Origin: JACDAL01 sp035646635
GTDB taxonomy: Bacteria; Actinomycetota; CADDZG01; WHSQ01
Direction of reading: 5' to 3'
Length of the DNA: 22,114 nt
Assembly: GCA_035646635.1 (NCBI GenBank)
Contig: DASRPA010000115.1
Coordinates: 1 to 22,114, forward strand
Shown here: piece by piece, positions 14,587 to 21,933 of the stretch
Numbering within the stretch: position 1 is the stretch's first letter
How the letters are laid out: every line of letters begins with the position of its first letter
Notes under the pieces: model-generated
Database searches by the model: none
The model's input: only the letters and a program-made list of their open reading frames with translations
Told to the model about the DNA's origin: nothing
Translations under genes and position numbers: made by a program

Positions 14587-16054
14587 GGTCGAGCCGGTGA
14601 CTAAGCTCCCAACGGGCATCGCTGGACTCGACCACATTGCGTTAGGGGGCCTGCCGGCTAATCGAATGACCTTAGTGGCCGGCACAACGGGCAGCGGAAA
14701 GACACTGTTCGGCCTCGAGTTCTTGATGAAAGGCATTCTGCAGTTCGATGAGCCCGGCGTCTTCGTAACCTTTGAGGAGTCGCCCTCCGATCTCCGGAAG
14801 GTCATGGCCGCGTTTGACTATGACATCGAGGGCAATGAGGCAGCGGGAAAGTGGATTTTCATCGATGCCACGCTCACATCTTCGCCCCAGGACGCGGTCG
14901 TCGGTGACTATGATTTCGGTGCTCTCGTTGCGCGCATCGGGCACGCGGTGCGGAGTATCGGCGCTAAGCGGGTTGTCCTGGACTCGACCGGGTCGCTATT
15001 CAGCCGTTTCTCCGAATCGGGGCACGTGCGGTTCGAGCTGTTCCGGTTGGCCGGGTCGCTCAGGGACATGGGCATTACATCCGTTCTAACCATGGAGACC
15101 TCCGGCGAGAGTAGTGCCCTTAGTCAGTTCGGTGTCGAGGAATTCGTGGCCGATAACGTTGTCGTCCTCCGCAATACCCTCGAGGAGGCCAAGCGACGAC
15201 GCACCCTCGAGATCCTTAAGCTTCGGGGAGCTGCGCATCGCAGCGGGGAGTGGCTGTTCACGATCGTGGCTGGCGAAGGTTTTATCGTGATACCCATATC
15301 GCTTCTCGGATCAAAGGAGGTCGCCTCGAGTGAGCGAGTAGCGACGGGAAACACCGAGTTCGACCGTATGTGTGGTGGGGGCTACTACCGGGACTCGGCC
15401 ATCATCGTGTCCGGTCCCACAGGGATCGGCAAGACCCTCATTGCCACCCAGTTCGTAGGTGCCGGGGTGGCGCAAGGGGAGCGTAGTTTGCTCTTCTCGT
15501 TTGAGGAGAGCCGAGATCAGCTCATCAGGAACGCCGCAAGCTGGGGCCTCGACCTCGAGATGATGGAGTGCTCAGGCAATCTCGAAATCGTATGCGAGTA
15601 CCCAGAGATGGCGTCCCTTGAGGACCATTTCGTCAGAATGAAGCATGTTATTGAACAAAACCGGCCGGTTCGGTTGGCGGTGGACAACCTAACGGCCCTC
15701 GAGCGGGTCGCCACTGCTAGAGGGCTCCGAGACTTCATCATCGGAATGACCTCGTTCGTGAAACGTCAGGAGATCACCAGCCTCTTTACGTCCACGACCA
15801 GGACTCTGGTCGGTGGATCGTCAATCACTGAGGACCACATCTCGTCCATAGCCGACGCGATCGTTGTGCTGCGCTACGTGGAGCTGGCCGGCGAGGTTCG
15901 CCGAGCGGTCACCTTGCTAAAGATGCGCGGCTCGGTGCACGATCACCGGGTTCGTGAGTTTTCGATCGACGGGGAGGGGATGCAGGTGGGCAGCGCATTT
16001 GACCAGAACGTCGGCATCCTGGGCTGGACGCCAGGCGGGGAGTCGATGATCTGA
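14567..16054 (+). CDS. kaiC: KaiC, double RecA-domain clock ATPase/kinase
   Basis: A 495-residue protein with two KaiC domains. CI has Walker A GTTGSGKT (39-46) and catalytic Glu70-Glu71 in TFEES; CII has GPTGIGKT (283-290) and SFEES. In CII, SSITEDHISSIADAIVVLRY aligns with the cyanobacterial phosphosites: Ser426 and Ser427 stand for S431/T432, and Thr421 for T426. MRGSVHDHRVREF is also conserved. The protein stops about 20 residues after this region, without the A-loop and tail that KaiA binds. This agrees with a KaiA-less clock or an hourglass-type KaiC. ATG 14567 is used; GTG 14576, with GAGGGG 9 bp upstream, is a good alternative. Cytoplasmic hexamer expected. Confidence 0.95.
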   Translation: MVWVTNKVEPVTKLPTGIAGLDHIALGGLPANRMTLVAGTTGSGKTLFGLEFLMKGILQFDEPGVFVTFEESPSDLRKVMAAFDYDIEGNEAAGKWIFIDATLTSSPQDAVVGDYDFGALVARIGHAVRSIGAKRVVLDSTGSLFSRFSESGHVRFELFRLAGSLRDMGITSVLTMETSGESSALSQFGVEEFVADNVVVLRNTLEEAKRRRTLEILKLRGAAHRSGEWLFTIVAGEGFIVIPISLLGSKEVASSERVATGNTEFDRMCGGGYYRDSAIIVSGPTGIGKTLIATQFVGAGVAQGERSLLFSFEESRDQLIRNAASWGLDLEMMECSGNLEIVCEYPEMASLEDHFVRMKHVIEQNRPVRLAVDNLTALERVATARGLRDFIIGMTSFVKRQEITSLFTSTTRTLVGGSSITEDHISSIADAIVVLRYVELAGEVRRAVTLLKMRGSVHDHRVREFSIDGEGMQVGSAFDQNVGILGWTPGGESMI

Positions 16055-16090
16055 GCGGCAATTCGGTGGGAGGGCCAAAGGAAATTCCGC
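16055..16090. terminator. Possible hairpin between convergent kaiC and GGDEF-EAL genes
   Basis: GCGG-c-AATT (16055-16063) pairs with AATT-CCGC (16083-16090) with one bulged base and a 19-nt loop. It fills the short gap between the two convergent genes. No clear T run follows on either strand, so support is weak. Confidence 0.25.
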
Positions 16091-16119
16091 TTAGCGAGGA
16101 CATACGAACTTTTCCAAGT

Positions 16120-18231
16120 TTACAACGTTCCCTTTACGAGGAGCCGAGTTGCCTCGTCGGGCTCGAGCGCCGGCTCGAACAAGAAGCCCTGTCCGACGCT
16201 GCATCCTAGTGCAAGAAGTCGAGAGTGCTGCTCGAGCGTTTCGATACCTTCTCCAATGACGTGCAGACCTAGACTTCGTGCCAAAGCAATGATGGCTTCC
16301 ACGATTTCGGCGCCTTCGTTGCCCTCGATCCGAGATACGAAAGAGCGATCTATCTTGACTGTGTCGACCGGAAGCCGGTGCAAGGCGGTGAGAGACGACT
16401 GGCCCGTGCCAAAGTCGTCGAGGAGTATCTCGACTCCAAGGTCGTGGCACCGGTTCAGGTGGGCGGTCGTCATCTCATTGTCCTTAACCATCACGCGCTC
16501 GGTGATCTCCAGCTGAACTGAAGAGCCGTCGACCGCCGTCCGGGTAAGGGCCTGTTCGATGCGATCGGGGAAGTCAGATTGCGCAAACTGTCGGTCAGAT
16601 ACGTTGACGCTCACCCTCGTGGCTATTGCAAGTTCACTCCACCTTTTCAACTGCCGGCATGCGGTGTCCAAGGCATTCCATCCCAGCTCTACGATGACGC
16701 CAGTCTCCTCGGCCGCATCTATGAAGGACTCGGCGTCTAGCGTTCCGCGCGTTGCGTGTTGCCATCGGAGCAGTGCCTCGAACCCCATGATGTGCTTGTC
16801 CGTCAGATCGATGATGGGCTGATACCGGAAGGTGAACTCGGAGCATTCGACGGCGCGTCGCAACTTCGTATGGAGCCGGAGTCGCCGAAGCGCCTGTTGG
16901 TGCATCTCGTGTTCGTAGATCTGGCAATTTCCCGGGCCCTGGGCTTTGGCCTTGTACATGGCGATGTCGGCGTTGCGAAGTACCTGCTCGGCATCTTCGT
17001 AGGGCTTATCGTTATAGGCGATGCCGATGCTCGCTGATGAGTACAGTTGACCGGTACTCGTCTCGATCGGTCGAGCGATTTCCTCCTGAATACGCAGGGT
17101 GGCGGAGAGCGCTGCCCGACTGCTTCCAACGGAATCGAGAAGGATGGCGAATTCATCGCCGCCAAGTCGCGCGGCGGCGTCGGTGGATCGCAGAGAATTC
17201 TTGATGCGGCTTGCGACTTCGATGAGAAGGGCGTCTCCGGCGGAGTGCCCGAGACTATCGTTCACAAGCTTGAACCGATCTAGATCGAGAAAGAGCACGG
17301 CGAGGTGGCACCCGTCGGGATTCCGCCGGCCGCGGGCCAAGGCGGCCTTCAGCTGGTCAAGGAAGTGCGAGCGATTCGCGAGGTTCGTGAGGGAATCGTG
17401 CAGCGCTATTCTACGAAGTTCTTGGCGAATTGTGAGATCCGTAAGCGACCCTGCAAAACGGACGGGCCGCCCATCTTGTTGAATCGCGACACCGCGGCTC
17501 AACACAGACTTGTAGGAGCCGTCGGGCTGTCTGATGCGATGTTCATTCGCCAGTCGATCGGTCTCGCCGCCGAGATGCTGGTCGATGTCTCCTTGCAGCG
17601 AGGAGAGGTCCTCTGGATGAACCCGGCCAAGCCATCCGGATGGCTCCCCGCCCCTGTCCGCTGGACTCAGACCGACTATTTCTTTCCAGCGCGGGGACGT
17701 GTGGAGACTGTTCGCAACGAGATCCCAGTCCCACAAACCGTCGTTTGCGCCTTGAGCAGCAAGTGCGTACCGCTCCTCACTTGCGCGCAACTCTCGCTCT
17801 GCCGTCTTCCGTGTGGTGATGTCGCGCAGCGTCACTAGGAAGGCGTCGCCGCCCGACCATGAAATCGGGCCGACATGCATCTCGATTATGAGCGGCTGAC
17901 CGTCTCGACGGACGAGGTCGAGCTCGGCAATGTTATCCGTTGCCCCCAGCGGGAGTCCGAAAGGGCGTGCGAGCAGCTGATCGGCAGGCCGTCCCAGGAG
18001 CGTTTCAGCCGAAGGGTTCGCAAAGTGGACCCGTCCATCATCATCGACTACGAGAATCCCGTCGATCGTCCCCATTACGGCATCGTGAAAGCCGTTCCCG
18101 TTTTCGGGATGCTCAAAGCTGGGGACGTCGGCTCCAGTGGATGTCATTTTTTCCCTGACGTTCTGCGTGGAATGAGCGGGTTGTCTTTTCGGGTCCCTGA
18201 AGGCCGAGCACTTGGTAATAGATGAGTCCAT
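16120..18231 (-). CDS. PAS-PAS-GGDEF-EAL cyclic-di-GMP enzyme
   Basis: A 703-residue soluble signalling protein. PAS1 spans about residues 50-140 (GTIDGILVVDDDGRVHFANPSAETLLGR). PAS2 with its PAC part spans about 152-270 (ERYALAAQGANDGLWDWDL). GGDEF is at 357-361, with RSTD at 348-351 exactly five residues upstream (feedback site). The EAL domain has EALLRW (485-490), NVSDRQF, LEITERV, DDFGTG (605-610), KIDRSFV, GEGIET and QGF. Both synthesis and hydrolysis motifs look intact. There are no membrane segments. ATG 18231 is the longest start; ATG 18147 (residue 29) has a better AGGG box and is quite possibly the true one. It is convergent with kaiC, and no c-di-GMP riboswitch is seen in its 122-bp upstream gap. 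Confidence 0.94.
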   Translation of the reverse strand: MDSSITKCSAFRDPKRQPAHSTQNVREKMTSTGADVPSFEHPENGNGFHDAVMGTIDGILVVDDDGRVHFANPSAETLLGRPADQLLARPFGLPLGATDNIAELDLVRRDGQPLIIEMHVGPISWSGGDAFLVTLRDITTRKTAERELRASEERYALAAQGANDGLWDWDLVANSLHTSPRWKEIVGLSPADRGGEPSGWLGRVHPEDLSSLQGDIDQHLGGETDRLANEHRIRQPDGSYKSVLSRGVAIQQDGRPVRFAGSLTDLTIRQELRRIALHDSLTNLANRSHFLDQLKAALARGRRNPDGCHLAVLFLDLDRFKLVNDSLGHSAGDALLIEVASRIKNSLRSTDAAARLGGDEFAILLDSVGSSRAALSATLRIQEEIARPIETSTGQLYSSASIGIAYNDKPYEDAEQVLRNADIAMYKAKAQGPGNCQIYEHEMHQQALRRLRLHTKLRRAVECSEFTFRYQPIIDLTDKHIMGFEALLRWQHATRGTLDAESFIDAAEETGVIVELGWNALDTACRQLKRWSELAIATRVSVNVSDRQFAQSDFPDRIEQALTRTAVDGSSVQLEITERVMVKDNEMTTAHLNRCHDLGVEILLDDFGTGQSSLTALHRLPVDTVKIDRSFVSRIEGNEGAEIVEAIIALARSLGLHVIGEGIETLEQHSRLLALGCSVGQGFLFEPALEPDEATRLLVKGTL

Positions 18232-18353
18232 CGCTTGAGGTCTAAATCGGTAGCTGCGCCTCCTGCTTTAGGAACTGAACCCAGGAACTCAGGGTCCCGC
18301 TCGGGCCGTCAGAGGGAAACGCGGAGCGTAGTTGGAACCTGCTGGCTTTTGCC

Positions 18354-19310
18354 CTATTCTGCTGCGCCGATCTCCTTTGCGAACACGACCCACGCTCGCA
18401 CCGGCTTCATACCGACGCGCTCGTAAAGACGCACGGCCCCGGTTTCGTTTGCTGCATCGACGTTGAGCCGTGCGAGGCTTAGGCCGCGCTCTTCGAACGC
18501 GGTGAAGCTCGTATCGAGCAGGGCCGCTCCGATCCCACGCCCGCGCTGCGCCTCCAGCACCCCCAGGTCGTCCACAAATCCCCGTCCATGTTCGATGCGC
18601 CCCACGAGGACACCCACGATCTCGCCCTTGCTCCGCGCGACAAACCACAACGACGGGTCGAACCAAGGCATCTGAACGCTTTCTTGCAACCATTTCTCGA
18701 AGGCTATCGGCGCGGCCCCCCAGTGCTTCTCAAATGCGATCTCGAGGACGCTGTGCACGTCGCCTTCGTCCTGCTCGAGCAGGAACGGTGTGATCTCGAC
18801 ATCAGGCGGCGTCGGCGGACGAGGCCTTTCCGCCCCCAGTGACAATTCCATGTGCCAGAAGTACCTGGTTGGTTCGAAGCCGGCGGCGCGCAGGAGATCG
18901 CCGGCGGCAGCATCCCACCCCGACGCAATGTGATGGAGGTTGAGAGGAGAGGCTCCCGATAGTTTTGCGCCGGCGTCTTGTTCGGTTGCCCGGACCAGGA
19001 AGAGGCCCAGCCCCCTGCTGCGGTCGTGAGGGTGGACCCATCCCACTGCCTCCCACGTTATGCCCGGGATCTCCTCGACGATGTGCGCATACGCCGCCGC
19101 CCGGCCCTGCTCGTCTCGCGCCACCCACGCGTTCGACCCGAGGTCTACGGGGTACACGTCCCACTCCTCCTCGAGCCACTGCCCATCGAGGAAGTCGGGA
19201 TGGCCCACCTCTTCGATATCGCAGGCCACCAGGATCTCGGCGATGGCTTCGAGGTCGGTGCGCGATGGTCTCTCGGCTCGGTATCCGGGAGGTGCTTCGA
19301 GAGGGCTCAC
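18354..19310 (-). CDS. Tandem-domain GNAT acetyltransferase
   Basis: A 318-residue protein with two GNAT domains, as in MshD-like and other double acetyltransferases. The N-terminal domain (about 10-150) shows AYAHIVEEIPGITWEAVGWVHP and a degenerate acetyl-CoA loop, RSRGLGLFLV. The C-terminal domain (about 165-310) is canonical: EIVGVLVGRIEHGRGFVDDLGVLEAQRGRGIGAALL followed by NVDAANETGAVRLYERVGM. The C-terminal Q/RxxGxG/A loop (QRGRGIGAA) should bind acetyl-CoA. The acceptor is unknown. GTG 19310 overlaps the stop of the exporter gene by 4 bp; the frame stays open further upstream but that part lies within the exporter gene. Coupling to an exporter suggests detoxification or metabolite handling, by inference only. 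Confidence 0.88.
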   Translation of the reverse strand: MSPLEAPPGYRAERPSRTDLEAIAEILVACDIEEVGHPDFLDGQWLEEEWDVYPVDLGSNAWVARDEQGRAAAYAHIVEEIPGITWEAVGWVHPHDRSRGLGLFLVRATEQDAGAKLSGASPLNLHHIASGWDAAAGDLLRAAGFEPTRYFWHMELSLGAERPRPPTPPDVEITPFLLEQDEGDVHSVLEIAFEKHWGAAPIAFEKWLQESVQMPWFDPSLWFVARSKGEIVGVLVGRIEHGRGFVDDLGVLEAQRGRGIGAALLDTSFTAFEERGLSLARLNVDAANETGAVRLYERVGMKPVRAWVVFAKEIGAAE

Positions 19311-20209
19311 CGGTTGGAGTATGAGGGGGCCTCGCGCCGCGGAAGGGTCACTACCGCGGCGATCACGAGCGCCCCCCCCGCCACCTGGATCGCCGACAGG
19401 CTCTGGGCCAGCCACACCCACGCAACCAGCGCCGCCACCACGGGCTCGAGCGTGAGGGCAATCGAGGCGCGCTCCGCCCGCACGCGCTCCATGCCCCAGA
19501 CGTAGAGAAAGAAGGAGGCGAGGGTGCCGAAGACGCTCACGAACAAGACCTGGGGGAGGAGCTCCGGGGCGAGCGCCCGCTCGGGCCACTCGACGGCCAG
19601 CCCGTAGAGGGCCCACAGCGCGATGGCGACTGCCCACGCCCTCAGCATCGCTCCAAGGGGGCCGAAGGCGTCGGCCGATGCCTCGCTGAGGAGCGAATAA
19701 GAGGCGAACAGCACCGCTCCGCCCAGGCCCGCGGCCACTCCAACGAGGCTGAGCGAACCCAGATGCCCGGTGGCCACCCCGGAGATCAGCGCCGCCCCCG
19801 ACAGTGCTGAGAGGAGACAGAGCAGGATGCGCAGGGAGGGCCGCCGTCTGGCTCGCGCCGCCTTCCACGCCACCACCATCGTAGGACCGGTGTACTGGAG
19901 AACGATCGCCACCGCTACCGACAGGTGGTCCAGCGCAATGTAGTAGGAGATGGTCAGCAGCGCGAGCGAGGTGCCGTGGAGCACCACAAGCCTTGGCGTC
20001 AGCCTCCTGCCCCGCCCCCGGCGGGCGGCGGGCACCAGCAGCAATCCGGTGAAGGCCACCGCGGCGCGCACCTGGGCGAGTTCCACCGGAGTCACCCCGG
20101 CGTGGAAGAGGTTCGAGGCCACCGCTCCGGCGACCGCGAACAACGTCGCGGCCACGACTATGGCGACAAGGCCGAGAGTGCCCTGGGAGGTCTGGTCGGC
20201 AGTGAGCAT
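19307..20209 (-). CDS. EamA/DMT family exporter (RhaT-like)
   Basis: A 300-residue membrane protein with about ten hydrophobic segments and two EamA repeats. Repeat 1 runs over about residues 12-140 (LGLVAIVVAATLFAVAGAVASN; YYIALDHLSVAVAIVLQYTGPTMV). Repeat 2 runs over about 155-290 (LGGAVLFASYSLLSEAS; YVWGMERVRAERASIALTLEPVVAALVAWVWL), with the conserved LEPVxA pattern. Family members export amino acids, metabolites or drugs. Start is ATG 20209; the gene is first in a two-gene minus-strand unit with the GNAT gene. A palindromic repeat lies just upstream in the presumed promoter region. Confidence 0.9.
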   Translation of the reverse strand: MLTADQTSQGTLGLVAIVVAATLFAVAGAVASNLFHAGVTPVELAQVRAAVAFTGLLLVPAARRGRGRRLTPRLVVLHGTSLALLTISYYIALDHLSVAVAIVLQYTGPTMVVAWKAARARRRPSLRILLCLLSALSGAALISGVATGHLGSLSLVGVAAGLGGAVLFASYSLLSEASADAFGPLGAMLRAWAVAIALWALYGLAVEWPERALAPELLPQVLFVSVFGTLASFFLYVWGMERVRAERASIALTLEPVVAALVAWVWLAQSLSAIQVAGGALVIAAVVTLPRREAPSYSNR

Positions 20210-20234
20210 CCCGGAAGGCTATGTGAGCCCAGCC

Positions 20235-20314
20235 CCCCGCCCCCAATCTGGTTTTGTGCCAGCGGAGGGGCGGAATCCGCACGATTCCTGACACAGAGCC
20301 GGCTCAGGGGCGGG
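20235..20314. repeat. 80-bp palindromic dispersed repeat, copy 2
   Basis: It matches 69-148 at about 63 of 80 positions. The arms CCCCGCCCCCAATCTGG and CCGGCTCAGGGGCGGG are complementary over most of their length if G-U pairs are allowed, and the centre GCGGAATCCGC forms its own stem. It lies 25 bp before the exporter start, unlike copy 1, which sits after a gene. Confidence 0.75.
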
Positions 20315-20341
20315 TCGCGGCCGGCTGGTCGGGTCGGCGGT

Positions 20342-20374
20342 CCCGCCCCCAATCTGGTTTGTGCCAGATAAGGG
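20342..20374. repeat. Half copy of the palindromic repeat
   Basis: CCCGCCCCCAATCTGG, then TTTGTGCCAG and ATAAGGG, reproduces the left half of the 80-bp element; the ATAAGG after TGCCAG is like copy 1 while the first part is like copy 2. The right half is missing. With copy 2, it makes a small cluster in the gap at 20210-20420. Confidence 0.6.
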
Positions 20375-20382
20375 TACGGCGA

Positions 20383-20410
20383 GGTGGGTCGAGCGCGGTG
20401 GGTCGAGCGC
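20383..20410. repeat. Two direct 14-nt repeats
   Basis: GGTGGGTCGAGCGC occurs twice without a gap (20383-20396, 20397-20410), and a diverged third unit GGTGGTTCGATCC follows. It lies between the palindromic repeats and the decayed MetE-like gene. Confidence 0.6.
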
Positions 20411-20423
20411 GGTGGTTCGATCC

Positions 20424-20998
20424 GCTGACCGAGAGCCTTGACGGCTTCAGCCTCCAGGCGCCGGCGCCGGTACCATTCAAAGAGGCGGTCCTCCGAGCCT
20501 CGAGAAGCTGAGACTTCCGGCGGTGAGCCGGCGACTCTCGTTGCGGCACAATCTCCCACTGCATGAGTTCGAGTTCGTAGGAAACCACGCCACAAATGCG
20601 GTCAAGACAACGATGCGGGGTTGACCTACGCGAGCGTTCTGTGGGGTGTCCGGAGTGTCCGAGGGCGCCTATTCGTCGCGCGACGAATACTTGCAGGACG
20701 TCCTCGGGCTCTATCAACAAATGCTGCACCAACTGAAAGATGCAGGAACGCGTTACGTGCAGCTCGACTCACCGCGCTATTCGCGCCTGGTGAAGGACGA
20801 AGGGCGCGCTAACCTGCGGCGCGTCTGGATCGACCCGAGCACGTGGCTGAAAGAGATGATTGTGCTCGACAAACAGCTCATCGACAGCCGAAGTTCAAGC
20901 TCACGATGTGGCACCGGGGGGTCACGCGTGCTCAGGCCTTCGAGGTCGGAGGTCGCCTGTGCCGCGCGGGAGGACTCGCCAATCCCGTACGATGCTAG
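20424..20998 (+). pseudogene. Decayed MetE-like (cobalamin-independent methionine synthase family) gene
   Basis: Several broken frames give pieces that fit one protein of the MetE C-terminal / YxjG family. The pieces run LTESLDGFSLQAPAPVPFKE, then LHEFEFVGNHATNAVKTTM, then an in-frame TGA at 20622. After it come EGAYSSRDEYLQDVLGLYQQ, LKDAGTRYVQLDSPRYSRLV and WLKEMIVLDKQLIDS, and near 20895 a frame change to FKLTMWHRGVTRAQAFEVGG. The family's DAGxxYxQLD and homologous positions are visible, but N- and C-terminal parts are missing. Intact members transfer methyl groups to thiols using a TIM barrel. The longest open piece, GTG 20646 to 21026, is unlikely to be functional. Boundaries are approximate. 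Confidence 0.6.
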
Positions 20999-21077
20999 GA
21001 TGACCGCTCGGCGACCGGCGGCCTAAGAAGTCGACTCTGAGTTGTCGAAGCTGATGGGTCCGACCGATGGAGGGGGG

Positions 21078-21899
21078 ATGGGAAACCATAACGAGACGGT
21101 TGCCGTCGCCCTGAAGGCGGTTGCAAAGCGCTTCTTCTTGCCTGGCGGCGGCGTCTATACTGCGGTCGACGACATCACGTTTGACATCCGCGAGAGTACT
21201 TTCGTGGCGATCGTGGGGCCGAGCGGTTGCGGCAAGTCCACGATCCTGAATGCAGCGGCTGGCTTGTCTCCCCCCAGTGAAGGATCCGTCCTGATCTTCG
21301 GGGAGCCACTCGACGGAATAAACCAGCGAGCAGCTTACATCTTTCAACAGGATGCCCTTCTACCGTGGAAGACGGTGCTCGACAACGTCTTGTTCGGGCC
21401 GATCTTGAGGGGGAGGGGGGCCAAGGAGTCCCGGCAGCTGGCGTTGGAATGGCTCGAACGCGTTGGGTTGGAGCGATTCGTCAACCACTACCCCTATCAG
21501 CTGAGCGGTGGTATGCGAAAGCGCGCGGCCATCGCTCAGAGCTGGATAGTGGATCCGGACATCCTGCTCATGGACGAGCCGTTCAGCGCCCTGGACGTTC
21601 AGACCCGGCAGATGATGGAGGGCGAGCTACTCAACATCTGGTCGGGGTCTGAAAAGACGGTTCTTTTCATCACCCACGACCTGGAGGAAGCAATTTCGCT
21701 CGCAGACGAGGTAATTGTGATGTCTGCGGGGCCGGCAAGCACGATCCTCGGAACTTATCCGGTCGACCTCGAGCGACCTCGCAACCTCATGGACATCCGC
21801 ACTCAGCCGAGATTCGTCGACCTCTACGACTCGATCTGGTCTGACCTACGGGAAGAGGTGTTGAAGAGCTATGAGCGGAACCAGCGATCTCATGCCTGA
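21078..21899 (+). CDS. ABC transporter ATP-binding protein, nitrate/sulfonate/taurine type
   Basis: A 273-residue ATPase of the SsuB/TauB/NrtD group. It has Walker A GPSGCGKS, Q-loop YIFQQDALLPWKTVLDN (the QQDALLPW form is typical of this group), signature LSGGMRKRAAIAQS, Walker B ILLMDEPFSALD and H-loop ITHDLEEAISLADEVIVMS. It would energise uptake of a small organic anion or precursor with a BinPT-type permease. ATG 21078 is preferred because GGAGG lies just upstream; in-frame ATG 21054 and TTG 21042 are alternatives. The permease gene that should follow overlaps its 3' end but is cut by an insertion sequence, and no binding protein is in the window, so the transporter is probably not functional here. 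Confidence 0.9.
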   Translation: MGNHNETVAVALKAVAKRFFLPGGGVYTAVDDITFDIRESTFVAIVGPSGCGKSTILNAAAGLSPPSEGSVLIFGEPLDGINQRAAYIFQQDALLPWKTVLDNVLFGPILRGRGAKESRQLALEWLERVGLERFVNHYPYQLSGGMRKRAAIAQSWIVDPDILLMDEPFSALDVQTRQMMEGELLNIWSGSEKTVLFITHDLEEAISLADEVIVMSAGPASTILGTYPVDLERPRNLMDIRTQPRFVDLYDSIWSDLREEVLKSYERNQRSHA

Positions 21900-21933
21900 C
21901 GACGCCCGATCCGTAGCGCCGGGAAAGATTAGG
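21871..21933 (+). pseudogene. N-terminal stump of the ABC permease gene
   Basis: An ATG at 21871, with GAAGAG just upstream, starts a frame that overlaps the ATPase gene by 29 bp (an in-frame ATG at 21892 would overlap by 8 bp). It reads MSGTSDLMPDDARSVAPGKI and then enters the insertion sequence at about 21933, ending at TAG 21973. Position and overlap fit the permease that normally follows an SsuB-type ATPase; the short remnant itself has no diagnostic motif. Confidence 0.5.

Noticed and set aside
18232..18353. Possible c-di-GMP riboswitch before the GGDEF-EAL gene
   Set aside because: No recognisable GEMM-type conserved core could be found in this 122-bp gap on the minus strand.
19311..20294. 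Upstream extension of the GNAT frame
   Set aside because: It is a shadow of the exporter gene; GTG 19310 gives a normal N-terminus and a 4-bp overlap.
20397..20424. tRNA T-loop-like GGTTCGATCC
   Set aside because: No matching T stem, anticodon arm or acceptor stem around it; it is the diverged third unit of the 14-nt repeat.
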